Assembly (NCBI RefSeq): GCF_002557795.1
Contig: NZ_CP023777.1
Span: 1,938,001 to 2,002,000, forward strand
Length of the DNA stretch: 64,000 nucleotides
Source of the DNA: Chitinophaga caeni
GTDB lineage: Bacteria > Bacteroidota > Bacteroidia > Chitinophagales > Chitinophagaceae
Direction: 5' to 3'
Shown here: positions 28,561 to 37,054 of the stretch, piece by piece
Numbering within the stretch: the stretch's first letter is position 1
Layout: each line of letters begins with the position of its first letter
The notes under the pieces: model-generated
The model's database searches: none
What the model was told of the DNA's origin: nothing
What the model saw: the letters and a program-made list of their open reading frames with translations, nothing else
Position numbers and translations under genes: made by a program

Positions 28561-28996
28561 CTTGTATTATAATCGAATGAAAATTGATGGGATAATAAAT
28601 TCCTAAAAGCCGCGTGGAATTTAGAAGCAGCATTAATAATAAGGAAAATATATATTTTAGTGTCCCTTGATGAAAATTCAGCGTTCAAGTTTTAGCCTAT
28701 CAACTTTATCATCTTGCAAAAGCAATACTTTTATCTTGATGTAATTATAAAAATAAGGATTCTTTACAAATTAATTTTGCTTGGGGAGCAGGGAAACCTG
28801 GATCGAAGGATGGGGGATTGATATAAAAAGGGGGTACGATAGCTTTTGGAGAGTGAATTAGCCAAATTAGGTATGGAAATTTTACCGATTAACCCATTTT
28901 TCTTGGATCAAAGCTTAATTTCATACAAATTAGCGAAAGTATCAACCAAATCTTTATTCACATAATTGAGCAACATTTAAAAATAAGCAAATTGAC
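28561..28996. other. Divergent promoter region, 436 bp
   Basis: This region separates the minus-strand sensor kinase from the plus-strand S10 peptidase and must hold both promoters. I see no good match to the TAnnTTTG box on either strand, no strong hairpin and no credible small gene. Confidence 0.5.
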
Positions 28997-30517
28997 ATGA
29001 AGAAATATTGTTTATCGCTTGCCTTATTTTGCTTGGTAAGCATGCCTATGCTCGCACAACCAAAAGCTAAACCGGGGAACGACAACAAAGAAAATACCCA
29101 TGGCAGAACACTCGATGCCGAATCTTCAGTAGTTACGGAAAATACGGTTACCATCAAGGGACAAAAAATTCCTTACAAGGCCACTGCCGGAACTTTACCG
29201 GTATGGAATGACGAAGGGAAAGTGATAGCGGGATTATTTTATACGTATTATGAACGTTCCGATATTAAAGATCGCTCTAACAGGCCGCTGGTAATTTCTT
29301 TTAACGGTGGCCCCGGCTCTGCCTCGGTTTGGATGCACTTGGCTTACACGGGCCCGAGGGTTTTAAGGATCGATGATGAAGGTTATCCCATCATGCCATA
29401 CGGTTACGAAGAAAATCCCAATTCTATTCTGGACGTAGCGGATATCGTGTACGTGGATCCCGTAAATACAGGCTATTCCCGCATACTTGATAAAGATACT
29501 AAGGGAAGTACTTTCTTCGGTGTCCAGGCCGATATCCGTTACCTGGCGGAGTGGATCAATACTTTCGTAACACGTAACGATCGCTGGGCCTCACCGAAGT
29601 TTTTAATCGGGGAAAGCTACGGCACCACGAGGGTTTCGGGCTTAGCCTTGGAATTGCAAAATTCCCAGTGGATGTATTTCAACGGCGTGATCTTAGTATC
29701 CCCTACGGATTTGGGTATCGAGAGAAGTGGCCCGGTGGAAGCCGCGTTGAGACTGCCTTATTTCTCTGCAACGGCATGGTATCATAAAGCCCTGGCCAAC
29801 GACTTGCAGCAAAAACAACTGGAACAGATGCTTCCCGAAGTAGAGCAATTTACGATGAACCAGCTGTTGCCTGCCATCGCTAAGGGAAGCTCATTAACCG
29901 CAACGGAAAAAACGGCCATTATCCAGAAATTTGCCCACTTTTCAGGTTTGAAACCGGAGGTAATTGAGCAATATAATATGGATATATCAACAAATTTATT
30001 TTGGAAGGAGTTGTTAAGGGACAAGGGCTATACAATAGGCAGGTTAGATTCCCGCTACCTCGGTATTGATAAGCAAGATGGCGGTGTTCGACCGGACTAT
30101 AACGCAGAGCTTACTTCCTGGTTGCATTCCTTTACCCCGGCCATAAATATGTATTTACGTAACGAGTTGAAATATATCACGGATTTAAAGTATAATATGT
30201 TCGGAAGCGTTTATCCTTGGGATAGGAGTGGGGATAGAACAGGGGAAAACCTCCGCCAGGCGATGTCATCAAACCCGTACCTGCACTTGCTGGTTCAATC
30301 CGGTTATTTTGATGGCGCTTGCGATTATTTTAATGCTAAATACAATCTTTGGCAGATGGATCCCGCGGGGAAATTGAAAGACCGGATGTCTTGGAAAGGA
30401 TATAGAAGCGGACATATGATGTATTTACGTAAACCGGATCTTGCACAGGGCAACCAAGATATTCGTGAGTTTATTTTAAATGCGGTCCCGAAGGCAGGCC
30501 AGGCCGCTAAATATTAA
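28997..30517 (+). CDS. Exported serine carboxypeptidase-like protein (family S10)
   Basis: A signal peptide (YCLSLALFCLVSMPMLA) precedes an alpha/beta-hydrolase of the S10 family. SFNGGPGSASVWMHL forms the oxyanion region. FLIGESYGTTRVSGLA contains the nucleophile Ser. SGYFDGACDYFNA holds the Asp, and YRSGHMMYL the His. Members remove C-terminal residues at acidic pH in eukaryotes, but the bacterial role is unclear. The 506 residues cover the whole family length. A hairpin terminator follows. Confidence 0.9.
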   Translation: MKKYCLSLALFCLVSMPMLAQPKAKPGNDNKENTHGRTLDAESSVVTENTVTIKGQKIPYKATAGTLPVWNDEGKVIAGLFYTYYERSDIKDRSNRPLVISFNGGPGSASVWMHLAYTGPRVLRIDDEGYPIMPYGYEENPNSILDVADIVYVDPVNTGYSRILDKDTKGSTFFGVQADIRYLAEWINTFVTRNDRWASPKFLIGESYGTTRVSGLALELQNSQWMYFNGVILVSPTDLGIERSGPVEAALRLPYFSATAWYHKALANDLQQKQLEQMLPEVEQFTMNQLLPAIAKGSSLTATEKTAIIQKFAHFSGLKPEVIEQYNMDISTNLFWKELLRDKGYTIGRLDSRYLGIDKQDGGVRPDYNAELTSWLHSFTPAINMYLRNELKYITDLKYNMFGSVYPWDRSGDRTGENLRQAMSSNPYLHLLVQSGYFDGACDYFNAKYNLWQMDPAGKLKDRMSWKGYRSGHMMYLRKPDLAQGNQDIREFILNAVPKAGQAAKY

Positions 30518-30538
30518 ATCGGCAAGCAATTTATAATG

Positions 30539-30584
30539 AAATCCCGCCTGTTTTATATATAAAAATAAAAGGGTGGGATTTTTT
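30539..30584 (+). terminator. Terminator of the S10 peptidase gene
   Basis: A stem of about 10 bp with one G-T pair (30539-30548 with 30572-30581), a long AT-rich loop and a T-run. Confidence 0.7.
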
Positions 30585-30770
30585 ACATTCCGGTGCCCGG
30601 GAGGAATTGTTAAATTTTTTAGAAGATTTAGCATATTATTGCCAGGAGTTGTGGGATAGGTTGTATCTTTAACGGATTGCCAATTTCCGAGAAGTATTAT
30701 TCCCTCCAGCAAACAGAATAGCATTTCCTTTTTAGGCTAGTATTCACCAAACAAATCATAACTACAACGA

Positions 30771-31853
30771 ATGCCAAAAGTTTCATTTAATAATAAGAAT
30801 GCCACGTTTTTTAAATCGTTAAAGAAGGAAGTAGACCTATATTTTAGCAATAAAAATATTCGTCAATCCGGTGATCGGCGTTTGCATAGTAAAACGATCA
30901 TCCTTATTTTAACTGCGCTGGGAATATACATTTCATTATTATTTTGGCAGGATATACCGGTAATATTAGGGATTTCGATGTGCGGCATACTGGGGTTCAC
31001 CCTGGCGGCTATCGGCTTCAATGTAATGCATGATGCATGCCATGGAAGTTACTCTTCCAAGAATTGGGTCAATCAAACCTTGGGTTTGACTTTAAATACC
31101 TTGGGCGGAAATTCATTTATTTGGAAACAGAAACATAATATAGTTCACCATACCTATACTAATGTAGACGGGGTAGATGACGACATTGCCAAATCGCCTT
31201 TTATCCGTCATTGCAGTACGCAAAAATGGAACCCGATGCATAGGTATCAGCACTTATATATTATATTTTTATACGCGATTTCTTCTTTTGCCTGGGTCTT
31301 CTTTTTTGATTTTGAGAAATATTTAAAGAAACGTGTTCATACCACCCAGTTGCAGAAAATGCAATTTTCGGATCACCTGGTTTTCTGGTTTAGCAAGGTA
31401 ATGTACCTGGTATTTTATGTCGGGCTCCCGGTATTGTTATTGGGATGGAAACCTTGGTTGATCGGTTTCGTAGCAATGCACCTGGTGATGGGCTTTACCT
31501 TGGCTATAGTTTTCCAGTTGGCGCATGTTGTTGAAGAAACCTCTTTTGAGTTCGTACACGAAGATGATAAAGTAATAGAAAATGAATGGGCTATTCACCA
31601 AGTGAATACAACTTCTAACTTTGCACCGGGTAACGCCATTATTTCATGGTGGGCAGGCGGCTTAAATTACCAGGTAGAACATCACTTGTTCCCCCGTATT
31701 AGCCATGTACATTATCCGGAGTTGAGTAAGATCGTGCGGATGAAATGTGAAGAATTTGGAGTAAAATATAACAGTATGCCAACTATGTTCGAAGCTGTGC
31801 GTTCCCATTTTAGGTTTATCAAGGAGTTGGGTCAACGACCGGCAGGCATATAA
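30771..31853 (+). CDS. Membrane fatty acid (acyl-CoA or acyl-lipid) desaturase
   Basis: The 360-residue membrane protein carries the three histidine boxes of the di-iron desaturases: VMHDACHGSY, KHNIVHHTYTNVDG and NYQVEHHLFPRISHVHYPEL. Two hydrophobic hairpins lie between them (IILILTALGIYISLLFW, and the segments near residues 165 and 225). It introduces a double bond into membrane fatty acids. The last box of the QVEHHLFP type is that of front-end or linoleoyl-CoA-like members, so the position of the double bond is uncertain. The gene stands alone before a bidirectional terminator. Confidence 0.92.
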   Translation: MPKVSFNNKNATFFKSLKKEVDLYFSNKNIRQSGDRRLHSKTIILILTALGIYISLLFWQDIPVILGISMCGILGFTLAAIGFNVMHDACHGSYSSKNWVNQTLGLTLNTLGGNSFIWKQKHNIVHHTYTNVDGVDDDIAKSPFIRHCSTQKWNPMHRYQHLYIIFLYAISSFAWVFFFDFEKYLKKRVHTTQLQKMQFSDHLVFWFSKVMYLVFYVGLPVLLLGWKPWLIGFVAMHLVMGFTLAIVFQLAHVVEETSFEFVHEDDKVIENEWAIHQVNTTSNFAPGNAIISWWAGGLNYQVEHHLFPRISHVHYPELSKIVRMKCEEFGVKYNSMPTMFEAVRSHFRFIKELGQRPAGI

Positions 31854-31866
31854 AATGAAAATACTT

Positions 31867-31904
31867 AAACCCGGCAGGATAGCACTTCTTGCCGGGTTTT
31901 ATAA
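31867..31904. terminator. Bidirectional terminator between desaturase and WYL genes
   Basis: A 12-bp stem with one G-T pair (31867-31878 with 31888-31899) has a T-run on the plus strand, and the A-run upstream serves the minus strand. Both flanking genes end here. Confidence 0.85.
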
Positions 31905-31907
31905 CGT

Positions 31908-32933
31908 TTAAACGTTGTTTATTTCCCTTTCGTAATTCGAGTATCCAAGTTTCAACCGCTCGCTGATCTTCCTTTGTAACATGCCTGGTTGCAATACCCT
32001 CATACCTTCTCCAAAACCGAGTATCTCTTTTTCCAATTCGTAATTGATCTGCACTTCCAATTGTATCACCATGCCGTTTTCATCCTGTTCCAGGATTACC
32101 TGCGAAGGATGTAACGGTTTTGTTTCTATATAAGGCGCATGTTGGGCGCTGATCCATAATTGTACTTTGCTGGGGCGGATTGTTGGAGATACCGTTACCC
32201 CCACCACGTTTTTATAATAATCGTTGAAATTGGTAGTCGGCTCCAGGTATGGCATATTTTCTGAAAAGCTCACATTTTGCAAGCGGTCTAATGCCAGGTT
32301 AAGGATCATACCACCTGCTTTCCTTACCCCTACAACGAACCAGCGGTTTTTAAATTCTTTCAACCACCAGGCATGAAAGTCGAACGTTTCCGCTTCCCTG
32401 GCCCTGAAAGACTGGTAGGTTAATGACAATACTTTCTTTTGCGCGACGGCTTGATATAAAGTTTCCAGGTATTCCAATCCCCGCAAGCGCTCGTTCTTTT
32501 CAAAATCGATGATCGGGTTGGCCTGCGTTTTAGCAGTATAAACATGATCTTCCAGCTTCTGAACGATCTCGTGTAGTTCATAAAAGTGATTGAAGCCCCT
32601 GAATTGCTTCAGCAGTTCCACCGCTTCACTCATCTTCTTTAAATCCTGGTCGTTTAAAGGTATGTTAACGATGCTATATTCAGGATCATCGTAAGTATAA
32701 TATTTTTTATTAACGATAACGATCGGCGCATTATATCCCAGTTTATCACTTCTCATGAACTGGATATCCGCTTGTATGGATCGTTTGCTGATTCCCTTGT
32801 CGATACCTTCATATTCATATAAGGCATCGGATACGGCATTGATTAGATCTTCTAAAGTCCATCTCCTCATGCGGTTTCGTAGGCAGGCATCTATGGTTTT
32901 ATAGCGTATAAGGGCATTTTTATTTACAGGCAT
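31908..32933 (-). CDS. WYL-domain transcriptional regulator
   Basis: The 341-residue protein has an N-terminal winged helix (ALIRYKTIDACLRNRMRRWTLEDLINAV, with GISKRSIQADIQFMRS as recognition part). The WYL domain follows from about residue 150 (KKVLSLTYQSFRAREAETFDFHAWWLKEFKNRWFVVG) with a C-terminal extension (EILGFGEGMRVLQPGMLQRKISERL). WYL proteins sense ligands such as nucleic acids or nucleotides and often control defence or DNA/RNA-damage genes. It is divergent from the tRNA-like cluster and slipin gene, which are its likely targets. Confidence 0.9.
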   Translation of the reverse strand: MPVNKNALIRYKTIDACLRNRMRRWTLEDLINAVSDALYEYEGIDKGISKRSIQADIQFMRSDKLGYNAPIVIVNKKYYTYDDPEYSIVNIPLNDQDLKKMSEAVELLKQFRGFNHFYELHEIVQKLEDHVYTAKTQANPIIDFEKNERLRGLEYLETLYQAVAQKKVLSLTYQSFRAREAETFDFHAWWLKEFKNRWFVVGVRKAGGMILNLALDRLQNVSFSENMPYLEPTTNFNDYYKNVVGVTVSPTIRPSKVQLWISAQHAPYIETKPLHPSQVILEQDENGMVIQLEVQINYELEKEILGFGEGMRVLQPGMLQRKISERLKLGYSNYEREINNV

Positions 32934-33090
32934 CCTAGAGATTTGAATATTATTTCAACAAAAAAAGTAAAAATTTTTGAGCTGCGCAAAAAAACTGCGT
33001 ACTGGGTTTTCAATTTTGTGTTATCAAATGCAACGGTAAGATAATGATACTTTGCAAATGATGTATAAGAAATAAAGAGAATATGGAGTG

Positions 33091-33163
33091 TAAAGACTTT
33101 GGTGTTCCGGTTTCAGATGCCGCACAGTATTGTGAACCATTGGTTTTCAATATACTGTCTTTA
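33091..33163 (+). ncRNA. Structured 73-nt unit, possible tRNA-like RNA
   Basis: A 7-bp acceptor-like stem (33091-33097 with 33157-33163) closes a unit of tRNA length. Inside is a long imperfect hairpin (33125-33157) ending in an ATT triloop. The T-loop is not canonical, so this unit is less tRNA-like than the next ones. Confidence 0.35.
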
Positions 33164-33169
33164 TAGATC

Positions 33170-33213
33170 CAGGCTTTTTATCCTGTTACCCGGCGGCATG
33201 GTTCGATTCCTGC
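33170..33213 (+). ncRNA. Degenerate tRNA-like fragment
   Basis: A 4-bp stem with a T-rich loop (CAGG 33170-33173 with CCTG 33182-33185) resembles an anticodon arm. It is followed by a T-arm with a bulged T: 33196-33201 pairs with 33209-33213 around the T-loop TTCGATT (33202-33208). A D-arm is missing. Confidence 0.45.
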
Positions 33214-33215
33214 AA

Positions 33216-33288
33216 GGCTGAAAAGTCTCTTGGTAGAGCAGGTGGCAAAAACCGATTATGTGTTGATGGTTCGATTCCATCCAAGCCG
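33216..33288 (+). ncRNA. tRNA-like RNA unit, 73 nt
   Basis: This is the best unit of the cluster. The ends GGCT (33216-33219) and AGCC (33284-33287) give 4 acceptor base pairs. A D-arm-like stretch CTC-TTGGTA-GAG (33227-33238) follows. Then come a 3-bp stem with a 7-nt loop (33241-33253), a variable stretch, and a perfect 5-bp T-arm (33265-33281) around TTCGATT. Overall length is that of a tRNA, but the acceptor and anticodon stems are too weak and no CCA is encoded, so it is not a normal tRNA gene. Confidence 0.55.
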
Positions 33289-33350
33289 CAAGGCTTGAAG
33301 CTTCAATGGTAGAACAATAATCTCTAGGGTTCGAATCCCGGCACAACTTG
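33289..33350 (+). ncRNA. Truncated tRNA-like RNA unit, 62 nt
   Basis: It abuts the previous unit. CAAG (33289-33292) and CTTG (33347-33350) can close it. The D-arm is TTC-AATGGTA-GAA (33302-33314). The T-arm is GGG-TTCGAAT-CCC (33327-33339). Only 12 nt lie between the arms, so an anticodon arm is absent. A 6-bp hairpin with a GCAA tetraloop (33282-33297) spans the junction of the two units. Confidence 0.5.
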
Positions 33351-33603
33351 TTTGTGTATCGTCATTTGGATTATGACAAACGATTATGGTTCGTTTAATT
33401 CAGCCCCTGTATTGGCTTTGTAAATACAGTTACTGTTCCATGCTGCCGGAACATGAAAACGGGCGGTGCTAAAGCAAGCACTCTCAAACGGGTTGCCGTA
33501 CCTAGGTACAATGGCAATATTTAAGATTGCTTAGAGATATATACACATCCGGATGGACTCGTGCATACTAGCATTCTTCCTATGGGAAGTGAGAAGAACG
33601 TGT

Positions 33604-33659
33604 CGGGATATAGCAAGTTGTGAAAGTGTAAGAGAAAGTTCGAATACGTATTTGTCCCG
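33604..33659 (+). ncRNA. Short acceptor-stem-like RNA unit
   Basis: A 7-bp stem with one G-T pair (33604-33610 with 33653-33659) encloses 42 nt that include GTTCGAATAC at 33638-33647. A T-arm does not form, and the palindrome AATACGTATT offers another fold. It lies 62 bp before the slipin start and could be part of its leader. Confidence 0.3.
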
Positions 33660-33721
33660 TGAAATTAAATGTGCGACAGTGCTTGTTTTATAAGTTGAAT
33701 TAACCCTTATAAATAAATGTC

Positions 33722-35239
33722 ATGAAAAAAGTAATTATTAATGAATTAGAAAGAGGAATTTGGTTAAAAAAAGGTTCTGTGAAATGTATGGTTCGCCCGG
33801 GATCTTATAGTTTATGGTCTGGAAATGATGATATCCAGAAATTTTCACTGGTGGAAGAATTTAAACCAACTATACCGTTGAATAAATTATTGGAGTTTGA
33901 TGAATTGAAACAAGAATTATATGTGATAGATGTAAAATTGAATCAACTAGTATTGTTATTTATTGATGGCTTATTGAGACGGGTATTGAGCCCCGGTAAG
34001 TATGCTTTCTGGAACGTGCTTTTAGATTATTCGTTCATCACTGTCGATGTAAGTAAAATGGATGTGACGGAAGTAGGGGAAAGGGTGATATTGGATAGCG
34101 AATTGATGAAGCCATATTTGCTTTCTTACAATGTCCGCGTTGATGAGAAAGTGCTGATGTTTGTAGATGGTCAATTTGACCGTTTATTGGATGCCGGTTT
34201 GTATTATTTCTGGAGAAATTCCAGCAATGTTCAGTTTTATAAATATAACATAGCAACTATCCTTGATGAAAAAACAGCAATTAACGGTCCCTTATCCATG
34301 GATGTGTTATTGAGAGATGCAAATATCAGGCAAGTGTTGGAAGTTATAGAAGTTGGCAAAGATGAATTGTTGTTGATTTATGAAAACGCCTTATTAAAAG
34401 CAGCTTTCCCGGTGGGGGTATACGCTTACTGGAAAAATAATTTTTCATACAAGAAGCAATTGGTAAAGGTTGAGCAATTGATTCCATCCGTTGAAATGTT
34501 GCGCTTGATAGTCGATAACCCTGTATTAACTCCGTTCGTTCGGGTATATGCCGTGAATGTTTACGAGAAAGGCATACTCTATGTAGATGGTCAATTTGAG
34601 GCTATATTAGAACCAGGGACTTATACTTATTGGAAAAATGATAAAAACCTGGTTGTATATAAATGCGATACCCGCGCAATACAAATGGATATGAATGGTC
34701 AAGAGATATTGACTAAGGATAAGGCTAATATCCGCTTGAACCTGGTATTTACATACAAAATATTTGACATCGTAAAAGCAGCAAGTAGTAAAGAGTATGA
34801 TAAACAATTATACTCGATCCTTCAATTGGCAGTTCGGGAAGCAATAGCAGTATTAAGCCTGGACGAGTTATTGGATAAGCGGGAGCAAATCACGATAGAA
34901 ATCCTGTCCCAAATCAACGGGAGATGTGCGGAAATGGGCATTGCTGTCATCAACGGGGGGATCCGCGATATCATATTACCCGGGGATGTAAAGGATATTA
35001 TGAACCAAGTGCTGGTAGCTGAGAAAAAAGCGCAAGCCAATATCATTATGCGGCGCGAAGAAACTGCCAGTACCCGCAGTTTGCTGAATACAGCTAAATT
35101 GATGGAAGAAAATGCCATGTTGCTCAAGTTAAAGGAGATGGAATACGTGGAGAAAATTGCCGACAAAATCAATTCTATAACATTGAATAACGGGGGAGAT
35201 ATGGTTTCCCAATTAAAGCAAATATTCGTTGCGAAATAA
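33722..35239 (+). CDS. Slipin/SPFH (Band 7) protein with five tandem N-terminal repeats
   Basis: The C-terminal part from about residue 310 is an SPFH domain (TKDKANIRLNLVFTYKI, YSILQLAVREAIAVLSLDELLDKRE, GIRDIILPGDVKDIMNQVL). A helical tail follows (EKKAQANIIMRREETASTRSL). Before it, five units of about 67 residues each end in G-x-Y-x-x-W: PGSYSLW (26), PGKYAFW (91), AGLYYFW (158), VGVYAYW (231) and PGTYTYW (298). No membrane anchor is visible. SPFH proteins form membrane-bound ring scaffolds. The position beside a WYL gene and tRNA-like RNAs suggests an RNA-stress role (inference). Confidence 0.85.
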   Translation: MKKVIINELERGIWLKKGSVKCMVRPGSYSLWSGNDDIQKFSLVEEFKPTIPLNKLLEFDELKQELYVIDVKLNQLVLLFIDGLLRRVLSPGKYAFWNVLLDYSFITVDVSKMDVTEVGERVILDSELMKPYLLSYNVRVDEKVLMFVDGQFDRLLDAGLYYFWRNSSNVQFYKYNIATILDEKTAINGPLSMDVLLRDANIRQVLEVIEVGKDELLLIYENALLKAAFPVGVYAYWKNNFSYKKQLVKVEQLIPSVEMLRLIVDNPVLTPFVRVYAVNVYEKGILYVDGQFEAILEPGTYTYWKNDKNLVVYKCDTRAIQMDMNGQEILTKDKANIRLNLVFTYKIFDIVKAASSKEYDKQLYSILQLAVREAIAVLSLDELLDKREQITIEILSQINGRCAEMGIAVINGGIRDIILPGDVKDIMNQVLVAEKKAQANIIMRREETASTRSLLNTAKLMEENAMLLKLKEMEYVEKIADKINSITLNNGGDMVSQLKQIFVAK

Positions 35240-35275
35240 AAAAGGTGTGGCAATCAATATAGGCCACACCTTTTT
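35239..35275 (+). terminator. Slipin gene terminator
   Basis: A perfect 13-bp stem (35239-35251 with 35263-35275) whose right arm ends in a T-run. The left arm overlaps the last base of the stop codon. Confidence 0.9.
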
Positions 35276-35301
35276 GTATTAAGAGATTTTGGAAATCTGA
35301 T

Positions 35302-35811
35302 CTACGGCAACAGGGTCCCTTCAAAAAAACGATTCCGCTCAAGGTATTCCGCTAGTTCGAATGTTGCACACCACCTGGGACTTGGTTCCAGTACAAAAGC
35401 CACGGCCAGCCCGCAGTTGGAAATGCAAATTCCAACGGGTTGACAAGTTTTGTTAGCATGCTGTTGTGCCGCTATTCCTGCCGGGGAAGTTCTCCAAGCA
35501 TTCCATTGGGCATCAATATCCGCCCACAATTGTGATAAAGTCATGCCATCGCAAATAATGGGCTCCCCGGGATCAGGATCAACCGGGCCGGTATCGCCAA
35601 TGGGAATAGTCATATACATGGCAGGACCGGTTTCTTTGATTAATGCGTACCCGTTTTGTACGAGTTGTTGAATCCCGTCTTGGGTAACATCAACCCTAAC
35701 GGTATTACCTTCTTTCTGTAGTGGGGCGTGTTTAGACTTTGTAGGGTTAGCAAAGCTGAAAATGCCGATACAAATGACGGCAATTAGGCTCAAATAGAGA
35801 GATTGCTTCAT
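35302..35811 (-). CDS. Small secreted protein of unknown function
   Basis: The 169-residue product has a signal peptide (YLSLIAVICIGIFSFANP). A short charged part follows, then a Pro/Asp linker (GDTGPVDPDPGEP) and a C-terminal half with five Cys (ICDG, TCQPVGICISNCG, RWCATF), suggesting disulfides. I recognise no family. It resembles the many small exported proteins of Bacteroidota that occur singly. The gene is convergent with slipin. Confidence 0.6.
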   Translation of the reverse strand: MKQSLYLSLIAVICIGIFSFANPTKSKHAPLQKEGNTVRVDVTQDGIQQLVQNGYALIKETGPAMYMTIPIGDTGPVDPDPGEPIICDGMTLSQLWADIDAQWNAWRTSPAGIAAQQHANKTCQPVGICISNCGLAVAFVLEPSPRWCATFELAEYLERNRFFEGTLLP

Positions 35812-36198
35812 AAATGGGAATTTTAAGGATGATGAAATAATTTGCTTTCACGTGATTTAGATCGCTTGTTGTACGTTTGGATAAATATAAGGCCCATAAC
35901 TGCAATTGGCTTTCAGTGAAATACAGGGCATAAAAATGGCAGCTATTCGCTATAGCTGCCGGGATAATTTTTTATATGGGTACATTACAAACAACTCCCG
36001 AAAGTAGTATTATTCTTACCTGGTGCGCGGCCAAGTTACATCAATTCACTGCCGCGGTACTTCAGTACGGTGAAAATAAAAATAAAGAAGGCTATCTCAA
36101 CATATGCTAAGACAGCCTTCGTTTTTGTATCGTGGTAGGAAATATCGTTGAAACGATCAATCCCTCGTTTTCATAACCAGTTGTGAAATTTAATTTCT
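35812..36198. other. 387-bp intergenic region with two hairpins
   Basis: A perfect 9-bp hairpin (35938-35946 with 35952-35960) is flanked by T-runs on both strands. A second, terminator-like hairpin lies at 36087-36120. A 44-codon frame starts at the ATG at 35976 (MGTLQTTPESS) and ends at 36110 inside the second hairpin. It lacks support and is probably not a gene. Confidence 0.45.
36087..36128. terminator. Terminator downstream of the formate/nitrite transporter gene
   Basis: An 11-bp stem with one mismatch (36087-36097 with 36110-36120) has T-runs on both sides. On the minus strand it would end the nirB-nirD-porin-transporter unit. Confidence 0.7.
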
Positions 36199-37044
36199 TT
36201 AATTCACTTCTTCCGCTTCGCGGGTATGATGAGGAATGATTTCTTTAACTTTTTTGGACGGTTTTGAACCGTATGTAATATACAAAGCTAATCCTGTAAA
36301 GATAAGACCTCCCGCGATATTTCCAAAAGTAACTGGAATTTGATTGTATACCCACCAATCTTTATATGTTACTTCCGCCCCTAGAAAAATACCTTCAGGT
36401 ATCACGAACATATTGACCACGGCGTGTTCGAAGCCTTGTGCGAAGAAAATAAAGATCGGCAACCATGCCGCCAATATTTTACCCTGCGTACTGTTGGAGC
36501 ACATGCCCATAACTACGCCTAAGGTGACCATCCAGTTGCATAAAATGGCTTTCGTGAAAACGGTTACCATGCCTGCGGATCCAATAGCCGCGTAACCGGT
36601 GGTCTTCGCAACGGCAATTTTGCGGATGGCTGCTGCAATCGCGCCGCCATCTTCTGTTCCCATCTTGGTAATGGAAATCCAGAATAGTGCAGCATACAAT
36701 AAGCTGCCCAATAAATTCCCGGTAAATACAAGTATCCAGTTGCGGAATGTTTGTTGCCAGGAAATCACCCCGGCGAAATTTCCCATGGGCATGCTCGCAA
36801 AATTTCCAGTAACCAGCTCCAAGCCTAATAGTACAATGATAATGAATCCTGCCGGAAATATAATGGCGCCGATGATCGGTAATTTGGTCTGAACGGTGGC
36901 CGCTATGGCCAATGTTGTTCCGAAGCCCAATAAAGCTCCGGATAGCATACCTCTTACCAATAAATCCTTGGTGTTGAGCGCCGCTTTATCCAAGCTGGCT
37001 TGTACCATGCCTGAAACAATTTCGAAGGGTTTTTTATAATCCAT
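36199..37044 (-). CDS. Formate/nitrite transporter family protein (NirC-like)
   Basis: The 281-residue membrane protein has six hydrophobic helices and the family segments FIIIVLLGLELVTGNFASMPMG, KAILCNWMVTLGVVMG and GFEHAVVNMFVIPEGIF. These pentameric channels pass nitrite or formate. Next to nirBD the likely substrate is nitrite. A longer frame begins at 37128 but runs into the porin gene. The Met at 37044 (MDYKKPFEIV) gives the normal N-terminus, 10 bp after the porin stop. Confidence 0.92.
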   Translation of the reverse strand: MDYKKPFEIVSGMVQASLDKAALNTKDLLVRGMLSGALLGFGTTLAIAATVQTKLPIIGAIIFPAGFIIIVLLGLELVTGNFASMPMGNFAGVISWQQTFRNWILVFTGNLLGSLLYAALFWISITKMGTEDGGAIAAAIRKIAVAKTTGYAAIGSAGMVTVFTKAILCNWMVTLGVVMGMCSNSTQGKILAAWLPIFIFFAQGFEHAVVNMFVIPEGIFLGAEVTYKDWWVYNQIPVTFGNIAGGLIFTGLALYITYGSKPSKKVKEIIPHHTREAEEVN

Positions 37045-37054
37045 GATATTTATT

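Larger units (their letters stand above)
32934..33721. other. 788-bp protein-free region between WYL and slipin genes
   Basis: The region is not low-complexity filler. It is dense in hairpins and in tRNA-like D-arm and T-arm motifs, described in separate entries. Further perfect hairpins lie at 33378-33396 (6-bp stem, 7-nt loop), 33434-33453 (6-bp stem), 33466-33481, 33493-33517 (inner GTAC palindrome) and 33576-33589. No Bacteroidota promoter with good spacing was found. Confidence 0.65.

Noticed and set aside
33216..33288. A normal functional tRNA gene
   Set aside because: Only four acceptor pairs and three anticodon-stem pairs form, and position 33 of the loop is not T. It is called tRNA-like instead.
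33161..33346. 61-codon minus-strand frame with NPRD- and ESNH-type stretches
   Set aside because: Such peptide strings are the known artefact of translating the antisense of tRNA-like DNA. It overlaps the tRNA-like units and has no other support.
34822..35253. 143-codon frame on the minus strand inside the slipin gene
   Set aside because: It is antisense to conserved SPFH codons and matches no family. It is a shadow frame.
35976..36110. 44-codon frame MGTLQTTPESS...
   Set aside because: It ends inside a terminator hairpin, has no promoter and no recognisable family.
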